Positions 50,205-59,301 of a stretch of 64,000 nucleotides of DNA are shown here, piece after piece. Both the position numbers and the translations under genes were made by a program. Location of the stretch: NCBI RefSeq assembly GCF_005860805.1, contig NZ_VCEJ01000008.1, forward strand, positions 434,001 to 498,000, read 5' to 3'. Position 1 is the stretch's first letter. Each line of letters opens with the position of its first letter. The notes under the pieces are model-generated. The model had not been told where the DNA came from, searched no databases, and worked only from the letters and a program-made list of their open reading frames with translations. Source of the stretch: Dyadobacter luticola. Lineage in GTDB: Bacteria; Bacteroidota; Bacteroidia; Cytophagales; Spirosomataceae.

Positions 50205-52659
50205 TACTATACTGTTTGATCATTTTCTGGACACGGTCGTCGAGCTTTTCAGAAGTAAGCTGCTCGCGCAACCGGTCCACCATAATAGGGAACGAGAAAG
50301 GCGTCGGCTTAATGGTATGCCTAACAATAATTTTCTGATTTGCGATCCTGTCCAGCGCCATCCGCATCCGCACTTCCTCCAACTGATAAGTCAAAACTTC
50401 CTGATATGCCTGATTTACAAGGAGATTGTTATTGTCTTCATATTTACTCATCACATTAAAAAGCAGCGAGCTCGACGCCTGCAAATGTCGGGTCTTCACA
50501 TTCTTGCCTGGATACCCCTGGAACATTAACCCTGAAATCGCCGCAATTTCCCTGAATTTCCGCTTCGCCATTTCCGTCGCATTCACACTTTGGTAAATGT
50601 CGTCCACCAGATGTTTTGTGGAAAACAGGTCGACTTCATTCATAATTTTTTCAAAATCAACATATTGGTCGCTGAGCAGCTCGAAACCATAATCATTCAT
50701 CGCCACCGAAAAAGTGATCGGTGACAACTTGCTAATCCGGTAAGCCAGAATGATCGACATACCTTCATGCACCAGCCGGCCTTCAAAAGGAAAAATAAAA
50801 ATGTGATGCCCCTCGCGCGTCTCGCATTGTTCGATTAGCAGTTCATCGGTTTTTGGAATGATGGACCTGTCCTGCTGCAATTGCAGGAGCGGGTGCATTT
50901 TGGCCAGTTCTTTTTCTTTAAACGGATTTTCCAGCGCATCGGCCAGACGCTCGCGAATAAATGCCGAAAGCTGCGAAGAGAGCGGCATCCGCCCGCCGGC
51001 CCAGCGTACCAGAAAGCCTTTTTTACCCTCCGCTTTTTTCACAGAAAGCGTCATTTCATGCATTCTCACAAACTCGACGGTCATCCCCGCGAAGGTAAAA
51101 ACATCCCCCGCCTTCATCCAGGTTACAAAGGATTCTTCTACCGTACCAAGATATTTCCCCGACTGTAATTTGACCTTAATCCCTGTCTCAGAAACAATTG
51201 TACCCATACTCAGCCGGTGCCGCAATGCTACCCGCCGGCTCGTGACAACATAACGCCCATCCACCCGCTCCACTTTTTTATACTCATCATAAACCAGCAG
51301 TGACGAACTTCCGGTGGTAATGTATCCCAAAAGCCACTCCCATTCCTGCCGGTTCAGATATTGATAACCATAAGCATCACAAACCTCCTCAAACAGCTGC
51401 GCTTCGTCAAAACCTTCACCCACAGCCAGCGTCATCATCCACTGCGCGAGTACGTCGAATGCATGCGCCACCGGCGGCCGGTCTTCCAGAATATTTTTGG
51501 CGACACCTTCACGCAGCGATACCGCCTCGATCAACTCCAAAGCATTGGTGGGACAAAAATAAACCTTGCTATCCACCCCAGGCCGGTGCCCGCTCCGCCC
51601 CGCGCGCTGGATAAATCGTGCAATACTTTTAGGACTGCCTACTTGAATCACCGTATCGACAGGACGAAAATCCACGCCCAAATCGAGACTCGCGGTGCAG
51701 ATTACCAGCTTCAAACGTTCGTCGTGCAGAGCCTCCTCCACCCAATCACGGATTTCCCGGTCGAGGGAGGCGTGGTGCAATGCCATGATCCCGGCGAATT
51801 CGGGGTATTTGTCAATGATGGTCCGGTACCAGATTTCCGTTCCGGAGCGGGTATTGGTAAAAAGCAAGGTCGTCTTGCTCTGGTTCACAATTTCCACCAC
51901 CTGATCCACCAGCCGCGTACCCATATACCCCGACCACGGCAATGTTTCGACCCGGGGCGGGATAATGCTTTCGACAATGATTTTTTTATCGGAATTTGCC
52001 TTGATGATCACCGAATTAGCCGTCGGAAATTTCATGCCGAGCAGCACGTGTTTGGCTTCATCAAGGTTACCGATGGTTGCCGAAATCCCCCAGGTTTGCA
52101 GCTCCGGTCGCATACTTCTCAGCCGGGCTAGCGCCAGTTCTGTCTGCGTGCCGCGCTTGCTGCCCATCAACTCATGCCATTCATCGACGACGACGGTATG
52201 CAGGTGTTTGAATGTTTCAGAAGCGTTTTTTTGAGCAAATAAAATATGCAGACTTTCGGGCGTAATGATCAGCGCGTCAGGCATTTGCTTCTTCTGATCA
52301 TTCTTGTCTTTGGTATTGGTATCCCCGGTCCTGATACCGACCCGCCAGGTCAGGTTCATTTCCAAAGCAGCGGTTTCCATGTTGCGGAATAAATCTTTGG
52401 ACAATGCCCTAAGCGGCGTAATCCAAAGCACCTGCAAGCCCCTTTTGGCTTTAATTTCCTTATTGGCCTTCTCATTAATATGCCGGATGAGGATCGGCAC
52501 CCAGAGCGAATAAGTTTTCCCGCTCCCGGTCGGCGCATTCACCAACCCGCTTTTCCCCGCCAGATAAGCCCCCGCGGCCTCCTGCTGAAAATCCGCCCAC
52601 TTCCACTTCTTGGCCTTAAACCACTGTTCAGCAATAATATGTCCGCGGGATTTGGCCAA
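50194..52659 (-). CDS. Ligase-associated DNA damage response DExH-box helicase (Lhr type)
   Basis: An 821-residue superfamily 2 helicase of the Lhr-Core kind. It has Walker A NAPTGSGKTYSLWVPI near residue 45, VVDEWHELMGSKRGTQTELAL with DEWH, ISATIGNL, TTLLFTNTRSGTEIWYR and CTASLDLGVDFRPVD, with IQRAGRSGHRPG as motif VI. The C-terminal 350 residues hold the winged-helix and Lhr-specific parts. The start is a TTG codon at 52659. Belongs to the ligase-associated set with pdeM. It diverges from an acyltransferase gene that separates it from the ligase and exonuclease. Confidence 0.93.
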   Translation of the reverse strand: MAKSRGHIIAEQWFKAKKWKWADFQQEAAGAYLAGKSGLVNAPTGSGKTYSLWVPILIRHINEKANKEIKAKRGLQVLWITPLRALSKDLFRNMETAALEMNLTWRVGIRTGDTNTKDKNDQKKQMPDALIITPESLHILFAQKNASETFKHLHTVVVDEWHELMGSKRGTQTELALARLRSMRPELQTWGISATIGNLDEAKHVLLGMKFPTANSVIIKANSDKKIIVESIIPPRVETLPWSGYMGTRLVDQVVEIVNQSKTTLLFTNTRSGTEIWYRTIIDKYPEFAGIMALHHASLDREIRDWVEEALHDERLKLVICTASLDLGVDFRPVDTVIQVGSPKSIARFIQRAGRSGHRPGVDSKVYFCPTNALELIEAVSLREGVAKNILEDRPPVAHAFDVLAQWMMTLAVGEGFDEAQLFEEVCDAYGYQYLNRQEWEWLLGYITTGSSSLLVYDEYKKVERVDGRYVVTSRRVALRHRLSMGTIVSETGIKVKLQSGKYLGTVEESFVTWMKAGDVFTFAGMTVEFVRMHEMTLSVKKAEGKKGFLVRWAGGRMPLSSQLSAFIRERLADALENPFKEKELAKMHPLLQLQQDRSIIPKTDELLIEQCETREGHHIFIFPFEGRLVHEGMSIILAYRISKLSPITFSVAMNDYGFELLSDQYVDFEKIMNEVDLFSTKHLVDDIYQSVNATEMAKRKFREIAAISGLMFQGYPGKNVKTRHLQASSSLLFNVMSKYEDNNNLLVNQAYQEVLTYQLEEVRMRMALDRIANQKIIVRHTIKPTPFSFPIMVDRLREQLTSEKLDDRVQKMIKQYSNAD

Positions 52660-52749
52660 GGGGGGTTGAGATTATTTATTTTTGATTTGAATTAAGAAAC
52701 AAGTATACAATTACTGTTCCTTGAAGGAGTTTTGGGTAATCAAAATACC

Positions 52750-52757
52750 TACTTTTG
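52750..52757 (+). promoter_or_regulatory. -7 element of the acyltransferase promoter
   Basis: TACTTTTG fits TAnnTTTG exactly. A TTTG 15 bases upstream is a weak -33 candidate. A transcript start near 52762 leaves a leader of about 47 bases and excludes the TTG codon at 52755 as a start. Confidence 0.45.
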
Positions 52758-52808
52758 TCCAAAACAGCAATAACCCGTAGCACACTTAAAAATTTCACCC
52801 ACATCACT

Positions 52809-53825
52809 ATGCTGAACAGTATCCAAATCCTTCGCGCTATCGCTGCCTTACTTGTTGTTTTTGCTCATTTTGAGTTTGTGGAGCCGGCGGTCGGTGGTTT
52901 TGGGGTGGACATCTTTTTTGTGATCAGCGGGTTTATCATGGCGTATATCGTGAACAAAAATGCCGATGCGTTTTTGTATCGCCGCATTGTCCGCATTATG
53001 CCGCTTTATTATAGTATGACGGCTTTCGTCATCGCGCTTTTCCTTCTGAAACCCAGCTGGTTCCGAAATGTCATCGTGACGCCCGGGGCAATTATCAAAT
53101 CCCTGCTTTTCATCCCCTACCGCATCAAAGGCAGCGGCCCGATACTCTCACTCGGCTGGACGCTCAATTACGAAATGTTCTTCTACGTGAGCATTGCCAT
53201 TTGCCTCGCAGTTTTTGGCCGGAAAAAAGGTATGCTGGCTTGTTTGGTCACATTGACACTTTTTTCAATCCTGGTCATGCTGCTTCCACTCACTAACAGC
53301 CTCATTTTATTTTGGGGAAACAGCATTATTCTTGAATTCGTGGCGGGAAGTCTGCTTTATTATGCTTGGACCAAGTGGCTCAGAAACCCAGGAGGAATGT
53401 TGCGCAGTGTGCTGATCTTTTTGGGATTGATTTCCTTCTTAACCCTTGTTTTGATGGATCATTACTACGATCCCAAACCCTATCGATTCCTGATTTTTGG
53501 TGTGCCTTCAGTCTTTCTAGCTGCCGGATTTTTGGCGATGGAGCCCTATATCAACCCCAAAAACAAGATTCACGCTACAATGGTGTTACTCGGCGACGCC
53601 AGTTACGCCATGTATCTGGTACATCCGTTTGTGATTTATGCCATGATACGCCTGGTTTTTGTGAGGTTTAAGTTGGAAGGATTTGGCTTCGAGCTGGCAG
53701 AACTTATTTTGTCGATGATCATCGTTTGCCTGGTCAGCATTGCGCTGCACAAATGGTTTGAAAAGCCGGTTTTAAAAAGGTTAAAGTTATCCCTCGACAA
53801 ACGTTTCGACGCCAAAAAAATCTAA
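52809..53825 (+). CDS. Acyltransferase family 3 membrane protein
   Basis: A 338-residue integral membrane protein with about ten helices. The N-terminus has QILRAIAALLVVFAHFEF, where the His following the helix is the catalytic residue of family 3. Then come GFGVDIFFVISGFIMAYI and YRRIVRIMPLYY, the next two conserved blocks. The end has LGDASYAMYLVHPFVIYAMI. Members add acetyl or other acyl groups to surface sugars or lipids. The target here is unknown. It lies inside the ligase-associated repair set on the other strand, with only 8 bases to the convergent ligase gene. Confidence 0.9.
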   Translation: MLNSIQILRAIAALLVVFAHFEFVEPAVGGFGVDIFFVISGFIMAYIVNKNADAFLYRRIVRIMPLYYSMTAFVIALFLLKPSWFRNVIVTPGAIIKSLLFIPYRIKGSGPILSLGWTLNYEMFFYVSIAICLAVFGRKKGMLACLVTLTLFSILVMLLPLTNSLILFWGNSIILEFVAGSLLYYAWTKWLRNPGGMLRSVLIFLGLISFLTLVLMDHYYDPKPYRFLIFGVPSVFLAAGFLAMEPYINPKNKIHATMVLLGDASYAMYLVHPFVIYAMIRLVFVRFKLEGFGFELAELILSMIIVCLVSIALHKWFEKPVLKRLKLSLDKRFDAKKI

Positions 53826-53833
53826 AAACTACC

Positions 53834-55432
53834 TTATTTATACACTTCCAGAATGCCTTTCAAAGCATCCAGCGTATCTGCTTCCTCGGCTTTTTTATCT
53901 TTTCTCCACCTTAAAATCCGCGGAAAACGTACGGCGATGCCCGATTTGTGCCGCGAGGATTCGTTGATGCCTTCAAAACCAATTTCAAAAACCAGCTCAG
54001 GTTTTACAGTTCTTACCGGGCCGAATTTTTCAACTACATTTCTTTTGATAAAATAATCCACCTGACCGATTTCAACGTCCGTCAAGCCGGAGTAAGCCTT
54101 TGCAAAAGGTACTAGCTTTCCATCTTCGCCCCACACCGCAAATGTATAATCTGTAAAAAGCTCGGCCCGGCGACCCGAGCCTTTTTGTGCATATATCAGC
54201 ACGGCATCTATGCTTAGCGGGTTGATTTTCCATTTCCACCAATCGCCCTTTTTACGACCGACCTGGTAAGTCGCGCTTTTTCGCTTGATCATGAAACCCT
54301 CCGCAATGTTCTGGCGCGAAAGTCCATGCAGCTCGTGCAGCACCTCCCATTTCTGAAAATCAATGAGCGGCGAAAGGTTGAATGTATATTGTTCAGGCAC
54401 ATTCTGGTGGACCAGTTCCAGCTCGGCGCGGCGCTGTTCCTGCGTAAGTCCCCGGAGATCCACGCCATTTGTCTCCAAAATATCATAGGCCAAAAATGCT
54501 ACCGGCGCTTCCTGCAACACTTTTTTAGACAGATTTTTCCGTCCGATGCGTGTTTGCAGCACATTAAAAGGCATCGGTTTGTCATCCATATAACTCACAA
54601 TTTCCCCATCGAGTACCGTACCATTTGGCAAAACATCGGCCAGGAAATGCAGCTCAGGAAATTTTTCAGTTGACAATTCTTCGCCCCGCGTCCAGATAAA
54701 AAGCTCGTTATTTCTATAAATGATCTGCGAGCGGATGCCGTCCCATTTCCACTCCGCGAACCAATCGGCGGGGTCGCCCAGATCCGAAACGTCGCCTTCA
54801 ATCGGGTACGCCAGGAAAAACGGGTAGGGGCGGGACGCGTTGTCATTTTCGCCTTTGTCGAGGATCAGTTGTTCAAATGTCGTATCCTTCGGGTCCCACT
54901 GGCCCATGACGCGGTGGGCGATCACGTTCGGATCAGTCTCGGTTGCTTCGGCTAAGGCCCGCACTACCAATGTTTGTGAGACGCCGATCCGGAAACTGCC
55001 CATCAAAAGCTTGTTGAAAACAAATGTCTCATGCTGCGACAATTGCATCCAGGCTTGCAGAATGTGGTCGCGCTTTTCCTCGTCGGTCATACCTGGCAAA
55101 AGTCCGAGATAGTAGAACCAGTCCGTCAATGTTTTGTCGGAATCGAATGTTCCGCTCCTTGGCAAAATTAGTGAAATGGTTTCGCCCAGGTCGCCGACGC
55201 TGTGGTAGCTTTCCTGAAAAAGCCACATCGGAATGTCCGCCTCCTGCGCTGCCCACTCTTTCACCTGCGTACGATTGACCTTAAATGAAGGCCGCCGACC
55301 AGTGAAAAGCGTAAGCGCCCAAAGTTTGTCCTCGTCGCTCGCCGACAAAAAGTATTGCTTCATCAACTCCACCTTTGCATTGGTTTTGTTGGTGCGGTCG
55401 AGGTTCATAAAAAGCTCCGCGAATTGTTTCAT
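53834..55432 (-). CDS. Ligase-associated ATP-dependent DNA ligase
   Basis: Seals breaks in duplex DNA with ATP. The adenylation site is EWKWDGIRSQIIYRN, with the lysine in motif I near residue 227. Then come FIWTRGEELSTEKFPEL (motif III area), GTVLDGEIVSY, FLAYDILETNG, EGFMIKRKSATYQVGRKKGDWWKWK (motifs IV-V split: EGFMIKRKS and GDWWKWK), and the OB-fold end with RFPRILRWRKDK. At 532 residues it is the bacterial long form with an N-terminal domain. The ATG overlaps the exonuclease stop as ATGA. With helicase, exonuclease and pdeM it forms the repair set known from many Gram-negative bacteria. Confidence 0.94.
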   Translation of the reverse strand: MKQFAELFMNLDRTNKTNAKVELMKQYFLSASDEDKLWALTLFTGRRPSFKVNRTQVKEWAAQEADIPMWLFQESYHSVGDLGETISLILPRSGTFDSDKTLTDWFYYLGLLPGMTDEEKRDHILQAWMQLSQHETFVFNKLLMGSFRIGVSQTLVVRALAEATETDPNVIAHRVMGQWDPKDTTFEQLILDKGENDNASRPYPFFLAYPIEGDVSDLGDPADWFAEWKWDGIRSQIIYRNNELFIWTRGEELSTEKFPELHFLADVLPNGTVLDGEIVSYMDDKPMPFNVLQTRIGRKNLSKKVLQEAPVAFLAYDILETNGVDLRGLTQEQRRAELELVHQNVPEQYTFNLSPLIDFQKWEVLHELHGLSRQNIAEGFMIKRKSATYQVGRKKGDWWKWKINPLSIDAVLIYAQKGSGRRAELFTDYTFAVWGEDGKLVPFAKAYSGLTDVEIGQVDYFIKRNVVEKFGPVRTVKPELVFEIGFEGINESSRHKSGIAVRFPRILRWRKDKKAEEADTLDALKGILEVYK

Positions 55433-56538
55433 AGCGCCCGGTCAGTTGAATGTGAAACTGTATCTTCATCCAGCGATTCCTTGTGCTCTTCGTAAGATTC
55501 CTGACCAGCCGAAATATCCTGCACGGCTTCCTCCTCCTCACTTTCATCCTCATTGCCGTACATGGTATGCACCTCGCCGGCCTCTATTCCATTTTCATTC
55601 AGCCAGCGGGAAAAAATGCTGGTGTATCCGTGCGTGACATACACTTTTTCAGCCTCCGATTCTTTCACGGCCCGGTTCAGATCCGGCCAGTCTACATGAT
55701 CGCTCAGTACAAATCCCTGATCGACGGCACGACGGTTTTTTGCGCCGCGCAAAGCCATCCAGCCTGAGCAATAGCCCAGTGAATAAGGATTGAATTTCCG
55801 GATCCAGGTGCTGCTATCGACTGAGGGTGGTGCCAGAATCAATGATCCTTTGAACAATTTCCGGTCGGTTTCACGGGTAACCAATGTGAGTTCCGGCAGG
55901 TCAAATCCTGCTGCCCGGAGTCTTTCATTTAAGGTAAAAATGGCGCCGTGGGCGTAGATAATGTCGTCCTGTAATTGTATGTTTTTCAAAATCCGCTGCA
56001 TTTTGCCGAGGGAGTAACCCATGAGCACGCTCGCTTTCCCTTCCGATTTATTCTGCGCCCACCAGTTATCGATTTCAGAAAATATTTCCTGCTGCGGCTG
56101 CCACTTATAAATCGGCAATCCGAATGTTGATTCCGTGATAAAAACATTGCATTTGACCGGCTCAAAAGGTACTGCAACGTGATCATCTTCCAATTTATAA
56201 TCGCCGCTGGCTACCCACACTTCACCTTTGTATTCCACCCTAACCTGCGCAGAACCAATGATATGGCCAGCCGGATGCAAAGAAAAAGTTACGCCGTTGA
56301 TGACAAATTTCTCGCCATACTCTACCGTTTGCAGGGAAATATCCGGGCCTAACCGCAGCCTTAAAATCGGCTCGCTATCCTTGTGCGCCAGGTAATGTTT
56401 ACTGCCCCAGCGCGCGTGGTCGCTGTGGGCATGCGTGATGATCGCCTTGTCCACCGGAATCCAGGGATCAATGTGTGCGTCGGCAACGGTGCAGTATATA
56501 CTTTTGCCCGTAAATTGGAGTAGCGGTTGTGCTGGCAT
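55429..56538 (-). CDS. Ligase-associated DNA exonuclease (SNM1/beta-CASP type)
   Basis: A metallo-beta-lactamase/beta-CASP nuclease. The metal site ITHAHSDHARWGS lies near residue 40. HPAGHIIGSAQV and YKGEVWVASGDYKLE complete the first part. Further on are VFITESTFG and RRAVDQGFVLSDHVDWPDL, and the end motif VYVTHGYTSIFSRWLNENG. A charged acidic tail rich in Glu and Asp follows (EDESEEEEA). Three starts are possible (56586, 56553, 56538). The last is chosen because the conserved part begins just after it. It is the first gene of the exonuclease-ligase pair. The 5'-exonuclease role is inferred from the family. Confidence 0.9.
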   Translation of the reverse strand: MPAQPLLQFTGKSIYCTVADAHIDPWIPVDKAIITHAHSDHARWGSKHYLAHKDSEPILRLRLGPDISLQTVEYGEKFVINGVTFSLHPAGHIIGSAQVRVEYKGEVWVASGDYKLEDDHVAVPFEPVKCNVFITESTFGLPIYKWQPQQEIFSEIDNWWAQNKSEGKASVLMGYSLGKMQRILKNIQLQDDIIYAHGAIFTLNERLRAAGFDLPELTLVTRETDRKLFKGSLILAPPSVDSSTWIRKFNPYSLGYCSGWMALRGAKNRRAVDQGFVLSDHVDWPDLNRAVKESEAEKVYVTHGYTSIFSRWLNENGIEAGEVHTMYGNEDESEEEEAVQDISAGQESYEEHKESLDEDTVSHSTDRAL

Positions 56539-56673
56539 AACCCTGTCAAACATTAAAATTGTGCCATCCGCCAAATCCCGCCACAAAGCGCCTTGAAAAA
56601 ATAAGTGCTATTTTTGAGTTACTAATGTTGCGTTCCTGCGTCTAAACAGGAAAAGCTAATTTAATCACACGTC

Positions 56674-57069
56674 ATGACAAAGAAGAAACACGAGCCAGCA
56701 TTGCCGCCAGCCGAAGAAGCAGCAAGGTATCTGGACAATGCCAGACAGATTTTGTCGGAAAAAGCAAAAAAAGAGGACGGCCTTTATTACGATGTCAAGT
56801 ATGTAAAAATGGCATCGGGGACAGCTTACTCCGCTGCATTGCTGATATTGGACGAATATCTCAAACAGAGAGAAGGAATTAAGTTTGAAAAACCGACAAG
56901 CATCGAGGATTACACGAACAGAGTCAGAAAGTATAACAAAAAACTTCTCGTTCTTCTGCATGCAGTTTACGGTGAACTGCACATCAGCGGTTATTACCAC
57001 GGCACGAGGTCGGTAGAAATCATACAAGCTGGATTGGCTAATGTCAGACAGATGTTGACGTACATTTAA
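56674..57069 (+). CDS. DUF5618 family protein
   Basis: A 131-residue helical protein matching the DUF5618 pattern: EEAARYLDNARQIL, then YYDVKYVKMASGTAYSAAL with YLKQREG, then YNKKLLVLLHAVYGELHISGYYHG and a final helix ending in QMLTYI. The layout suggests a HEPN-like four-helix bundle, though the RxxxxH motif is not clear. The role is unknown. It is a single gene between the repair set and the ABC transporter, 22 bases before the latter's first gene, so co-transcription is possible. Confidence 0.78.
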   Translation: MTKKKHEPALPPAEEAARYLDNARQILSEKAKKEDGLYYDVKYVKMASGTAYSAALLILDEYLKQREGIKFEKPTSIEDYTNRVRKYNKKLLVLLHAVYGELHISGYYHGTRSVEIIQAGLANVRQMLTYI

Positions 57070-57091
57070 ATTTCCAGTCAAATTCTATTCA

Positions 57092-58249
57092 ATGCTTACC
57101 AGACACCTACTACTTCCTCTTTTACTCACCCTCACCTTCTCCTGCAACCGAGAAAAAGCAGCACACACCACCGAAAAATCACAAGCCAGCGACAGCAACT
57201 ATCAAGACAAAGTTGAAATCAAACACGCTCAGGGTTTTTCTATTCAATATTTTAAAGACTACAAAATTGCCAGCATTGTATCTTCCGGGACGGATACATT
57301 GAAATATATCCTGCTTGAAAAGGGCGCGCCGCGGCCGGCAGGTTACGAAAATGCGCAGATTATTAATATTCCTCTCAAAAGTGCAGTAGCGATGTCTTCC
57401 ATGCATATCGGGCTTTTTGAAATGCTGGGGGCGGAGAATGTGCTGACCGGGCTCGGGAATCTGCAATATGTGTATTCGCCGAAAGTCATTGCGCGCATCA
57501 AAGTCGGTAAGATTTCGGAAGTGGGGCGCGACCAGGGATTGAATGAGGAAAAACTGGTTGAAATGAATCCCGGCGTGGTGATGACCGTGGGTAGTCCGGG
57601 TAGCAAAACGGATCACTATCAGACACTCAAACAGGCAAACATTCCCGTACTTGTTAACTCCGAGTGGATTGAAAAAACACCACTCGCGCGGGCTGAGTGG
57701 GTGAAACTGGTGGCGGCGCTGCTCAATCAGGAGAAACTGGTAAATGAAAAGTTTGGGGAAATCGAGCGGGAGTACGACCGGCTTGCCAAACTGGCGGCGG
57801 CGAGTGCGAAAAAGCCTACCGTACTTTCGGGATTGAATACCAAGGACGCCTGGTTTTTGCCCAGCGGCGATAGTTATATGGCCAAATTCTTCGCCGATGC
57901 CGGCGCGGATTATCATTGGAAAAACAACAAAGCCGCCGGAAGCCTGCCGATGAACTTCGAGGCGGTGTACCCTTTTGCCTTGGAGGCCGACAGCTGGGTC
58001 AATGTGGGTTTTGATAAAAATGACACCCGCCAAAGCATTTTGGCGCAGGATTCCCGATATTCCGATTTTAAAGCATTCAAATCGGGCAACATTTTCAGCT
58101 ACAATAACAAAGTGAACGAGCAGGGCTCCAACGATTTTTTCGAGTCGGGGACTGTTAATCCGCATATTGTCCTGGCCGATCTGATCAAAATATTCCATCC
58201 CGAAATACTGCCTGAGCATCAGCTGGTATATTACAAAAAGCTCCAATAA
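57092..58249 (+). CDS. ABC transporter substrate-binding lipoprotein (iron/siderophore type)
   Basis: A 385-residue lipoprotein. The signal LLPLLLTLTFSCNREK ends at the lipobox cysteine. The periplasmic part has the two-lobe layout of FecB/BtuF-like proteins, with IINIPLKSAVAMSSMHIG, EMLGAENVLTGLGNL, VVMTVGSPGSK and a helix linking the lobes. It is followed by a permease gene starting in the TAATG overlap and an ATPase gene. Substrate class is inferred from FecCD-type permease similarity. The actual ligand (ferric chelate, haem or cobalamin) is not known. Confidence 0.88.
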   Translation: MLTRHLLLPLLLTLTFSCNREKAAHTTEKSQASDSNYQDKVEIKHAQGFSIQYFKDYKIASIVSSGTDTLKYILLEKGAPRPAGYENAQIINIPLKSAVAMSSMHIGLFEMLGAENVLTGLGNLQYVYSPKVIARIKVGKISEVGRDQGLNEEKLVEMNPGVVMTVGSPGSKTDHYQTLKQANIPVLVNSEWIEKTPLARAEWVKLVAALLNQEKLVNEKFGEIEREYDRLAKLAAASAKKPTVLSGLNTKDAWFLPSGDSYMAKFFADAGADYHWKNNKAAGSLPMNFEAVYPFALEADSWVNVGFDKNDTRQSILAQDSRYSDFKAFKSGNIFSYNNKVNEQGSNDFFESGTVNPHIVLADLIKIFHPEILPEHQLVYYKKLQ

Positions 58250-59301
58250 TGGCCGAACAGGAAAATAGCAAAAGCCGCATTCTGGTTGGTCTCGCCATTT
58301 TCGCCGTCTTTTTCTTTGTGCTGGACATTATGCTGGGCTCGGTCCGGATCCCTATCCGCGAAGTTTTCAACATTCTGTTTTTTCAAAAATCAGAAAATAC
58401 CGCCTGGCTTTTTATCATTGAAAAAATCAGGTTACCCAAGGCATTCACTGCTATTCTCGCAGGTTGCGGACTGTCCGTCAGCGGTTTGCTCATGCAGACA
58501 TTATTCCGTAACCCGTTGGCCGGGCCTTCGGAGCTGGGTATCACGGCAGGCGCAGGACTCGGCGTAGCGGCGGTGATGCTGGCAGGCGGAAGCAGCGCCA
58601 GTATGTACGCAATCAGCCAGTTAGGAATTTCGGGAAGCTGGCTGATCGTCGGAATGTCGTCGCTCGGGTCGGCGCTCGTGATGGTTTTGATTCTGGCCAT
58701 CGCCGGGCGGATCAGGGACAATGTTATTCTGCTGATCGTAGGTGTCATGATCGGGACCATCACACTTTCCGTGATCAGTATCTGGCAATATTTCAGTGCG
58801 CCCGAGCAGTTGCAGGAGTACATCATGTGGACATTCGGCTCGCTGAGTGGCGTCACCAATTATCATTTGTACGTTTTGTCCGGCGTTGTTTTGTTTGGAT
58901 TAACATTGGCTTTTGCTGCTTCCAAGTCGCTGAATGCAATGCTTTTGGGCGAAAATTACGCCCGGAGCATGGGGTTATCCGTCGGCAAAGCGCGACTGAT
59001 TATCATGGCCAGCACCAGCATCCTCACCGGCAGTATCACCGCATTTTGCGGCCCGATCGGTTTTGTCGGCATCGCCATCCCGCACATTACCCGCTCGCTG
59101 CTCGGCACCGCCAACCACCGCATACTCGTCCCGGCTACGTGTCTCACAGGCGCCGTATTAATGCTGGCGTGCGATATCATTGCCCAGCTTCCCGGCGCGC
59201 AAACCGTCGTACCCATCAATGTGGTGACTTCCCTGCTCGGCGCGCCGATTGTCATCTGGGTGATTATCAGCCGCAACAACATTCGCTCGTCCTTTTCATG
59301 A
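58249..59301 (+). CDS. FecCD family iron/siderophore ABC transporter permease
   Basis: A 350-residue inner-membrane permease with about ten helices. Typical motifs are RLPKAFTAILAGCGLSVSGLLMQTLFRNPLAGPSELGITAG (parts: RLPKAFTAILAG and QTLFRNPLAGPSELGIT), MWTFGSLSGVTNYH, GENYARSMGLSVGKARL and FCGPIGFVGIAIPHITRSLLG. It forms the channel of the importer with the neighbouring ATPase. The start overlaps the upstream stop as TAATG and its own stop overlaps the ATPase start as ATGA, so all three proteins are probably made in step. Confidence 0.94.
   Translation: MAEQENSKSRILVGLAIFAVFFFVLDIMLGSVRIPIREVFNILFFQKSENTAWLFIIEKIRLPKAFTAILAGCGLSVSGLLMQTLFRNPLAGPSELGITAGAGLGVAAVMLAGGSSASMYAISQLGISGSWLIVGMSSLGSALVMVLILAIAGRIRDNVILLIVGVMIGTITLSVISIWQYFSAPEQLQEYIMWTFGSLSGVTNYHLYVLSGVVLFGLTLAFAASKSLNAMLLGENYARSMGLSVGKARLIIMASTSILTGSITAFCGPIGFVGIAIPHITRSLLGTANHRILVPATCLTGAVLMLACDIIAQLPGAQTVVPINVVTSLLGAPIVIWVIISRNNIRSSFS

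Noticed and set aside
51361-52131. 256-residue open frame on the plus strand
   Set aside because: Antisense to the Lhr-type helicase. Its content is a mirror of the helicase codon pattern and has no motif of its own.
57179-58246. 355-residue open frame on the minus strand
   Set aside because: Antisense to the substrate-binding lipoprotein, which has a lipobox and conserved operon context. No family pattern.
58827-59297. Possible 157-residue N-terminal extension of the ABC ATPase
   Set aside because: It would overlap the permease gene completely. The ATG at 59298 gives the usual ATGA overlap and a normal ATPase start.
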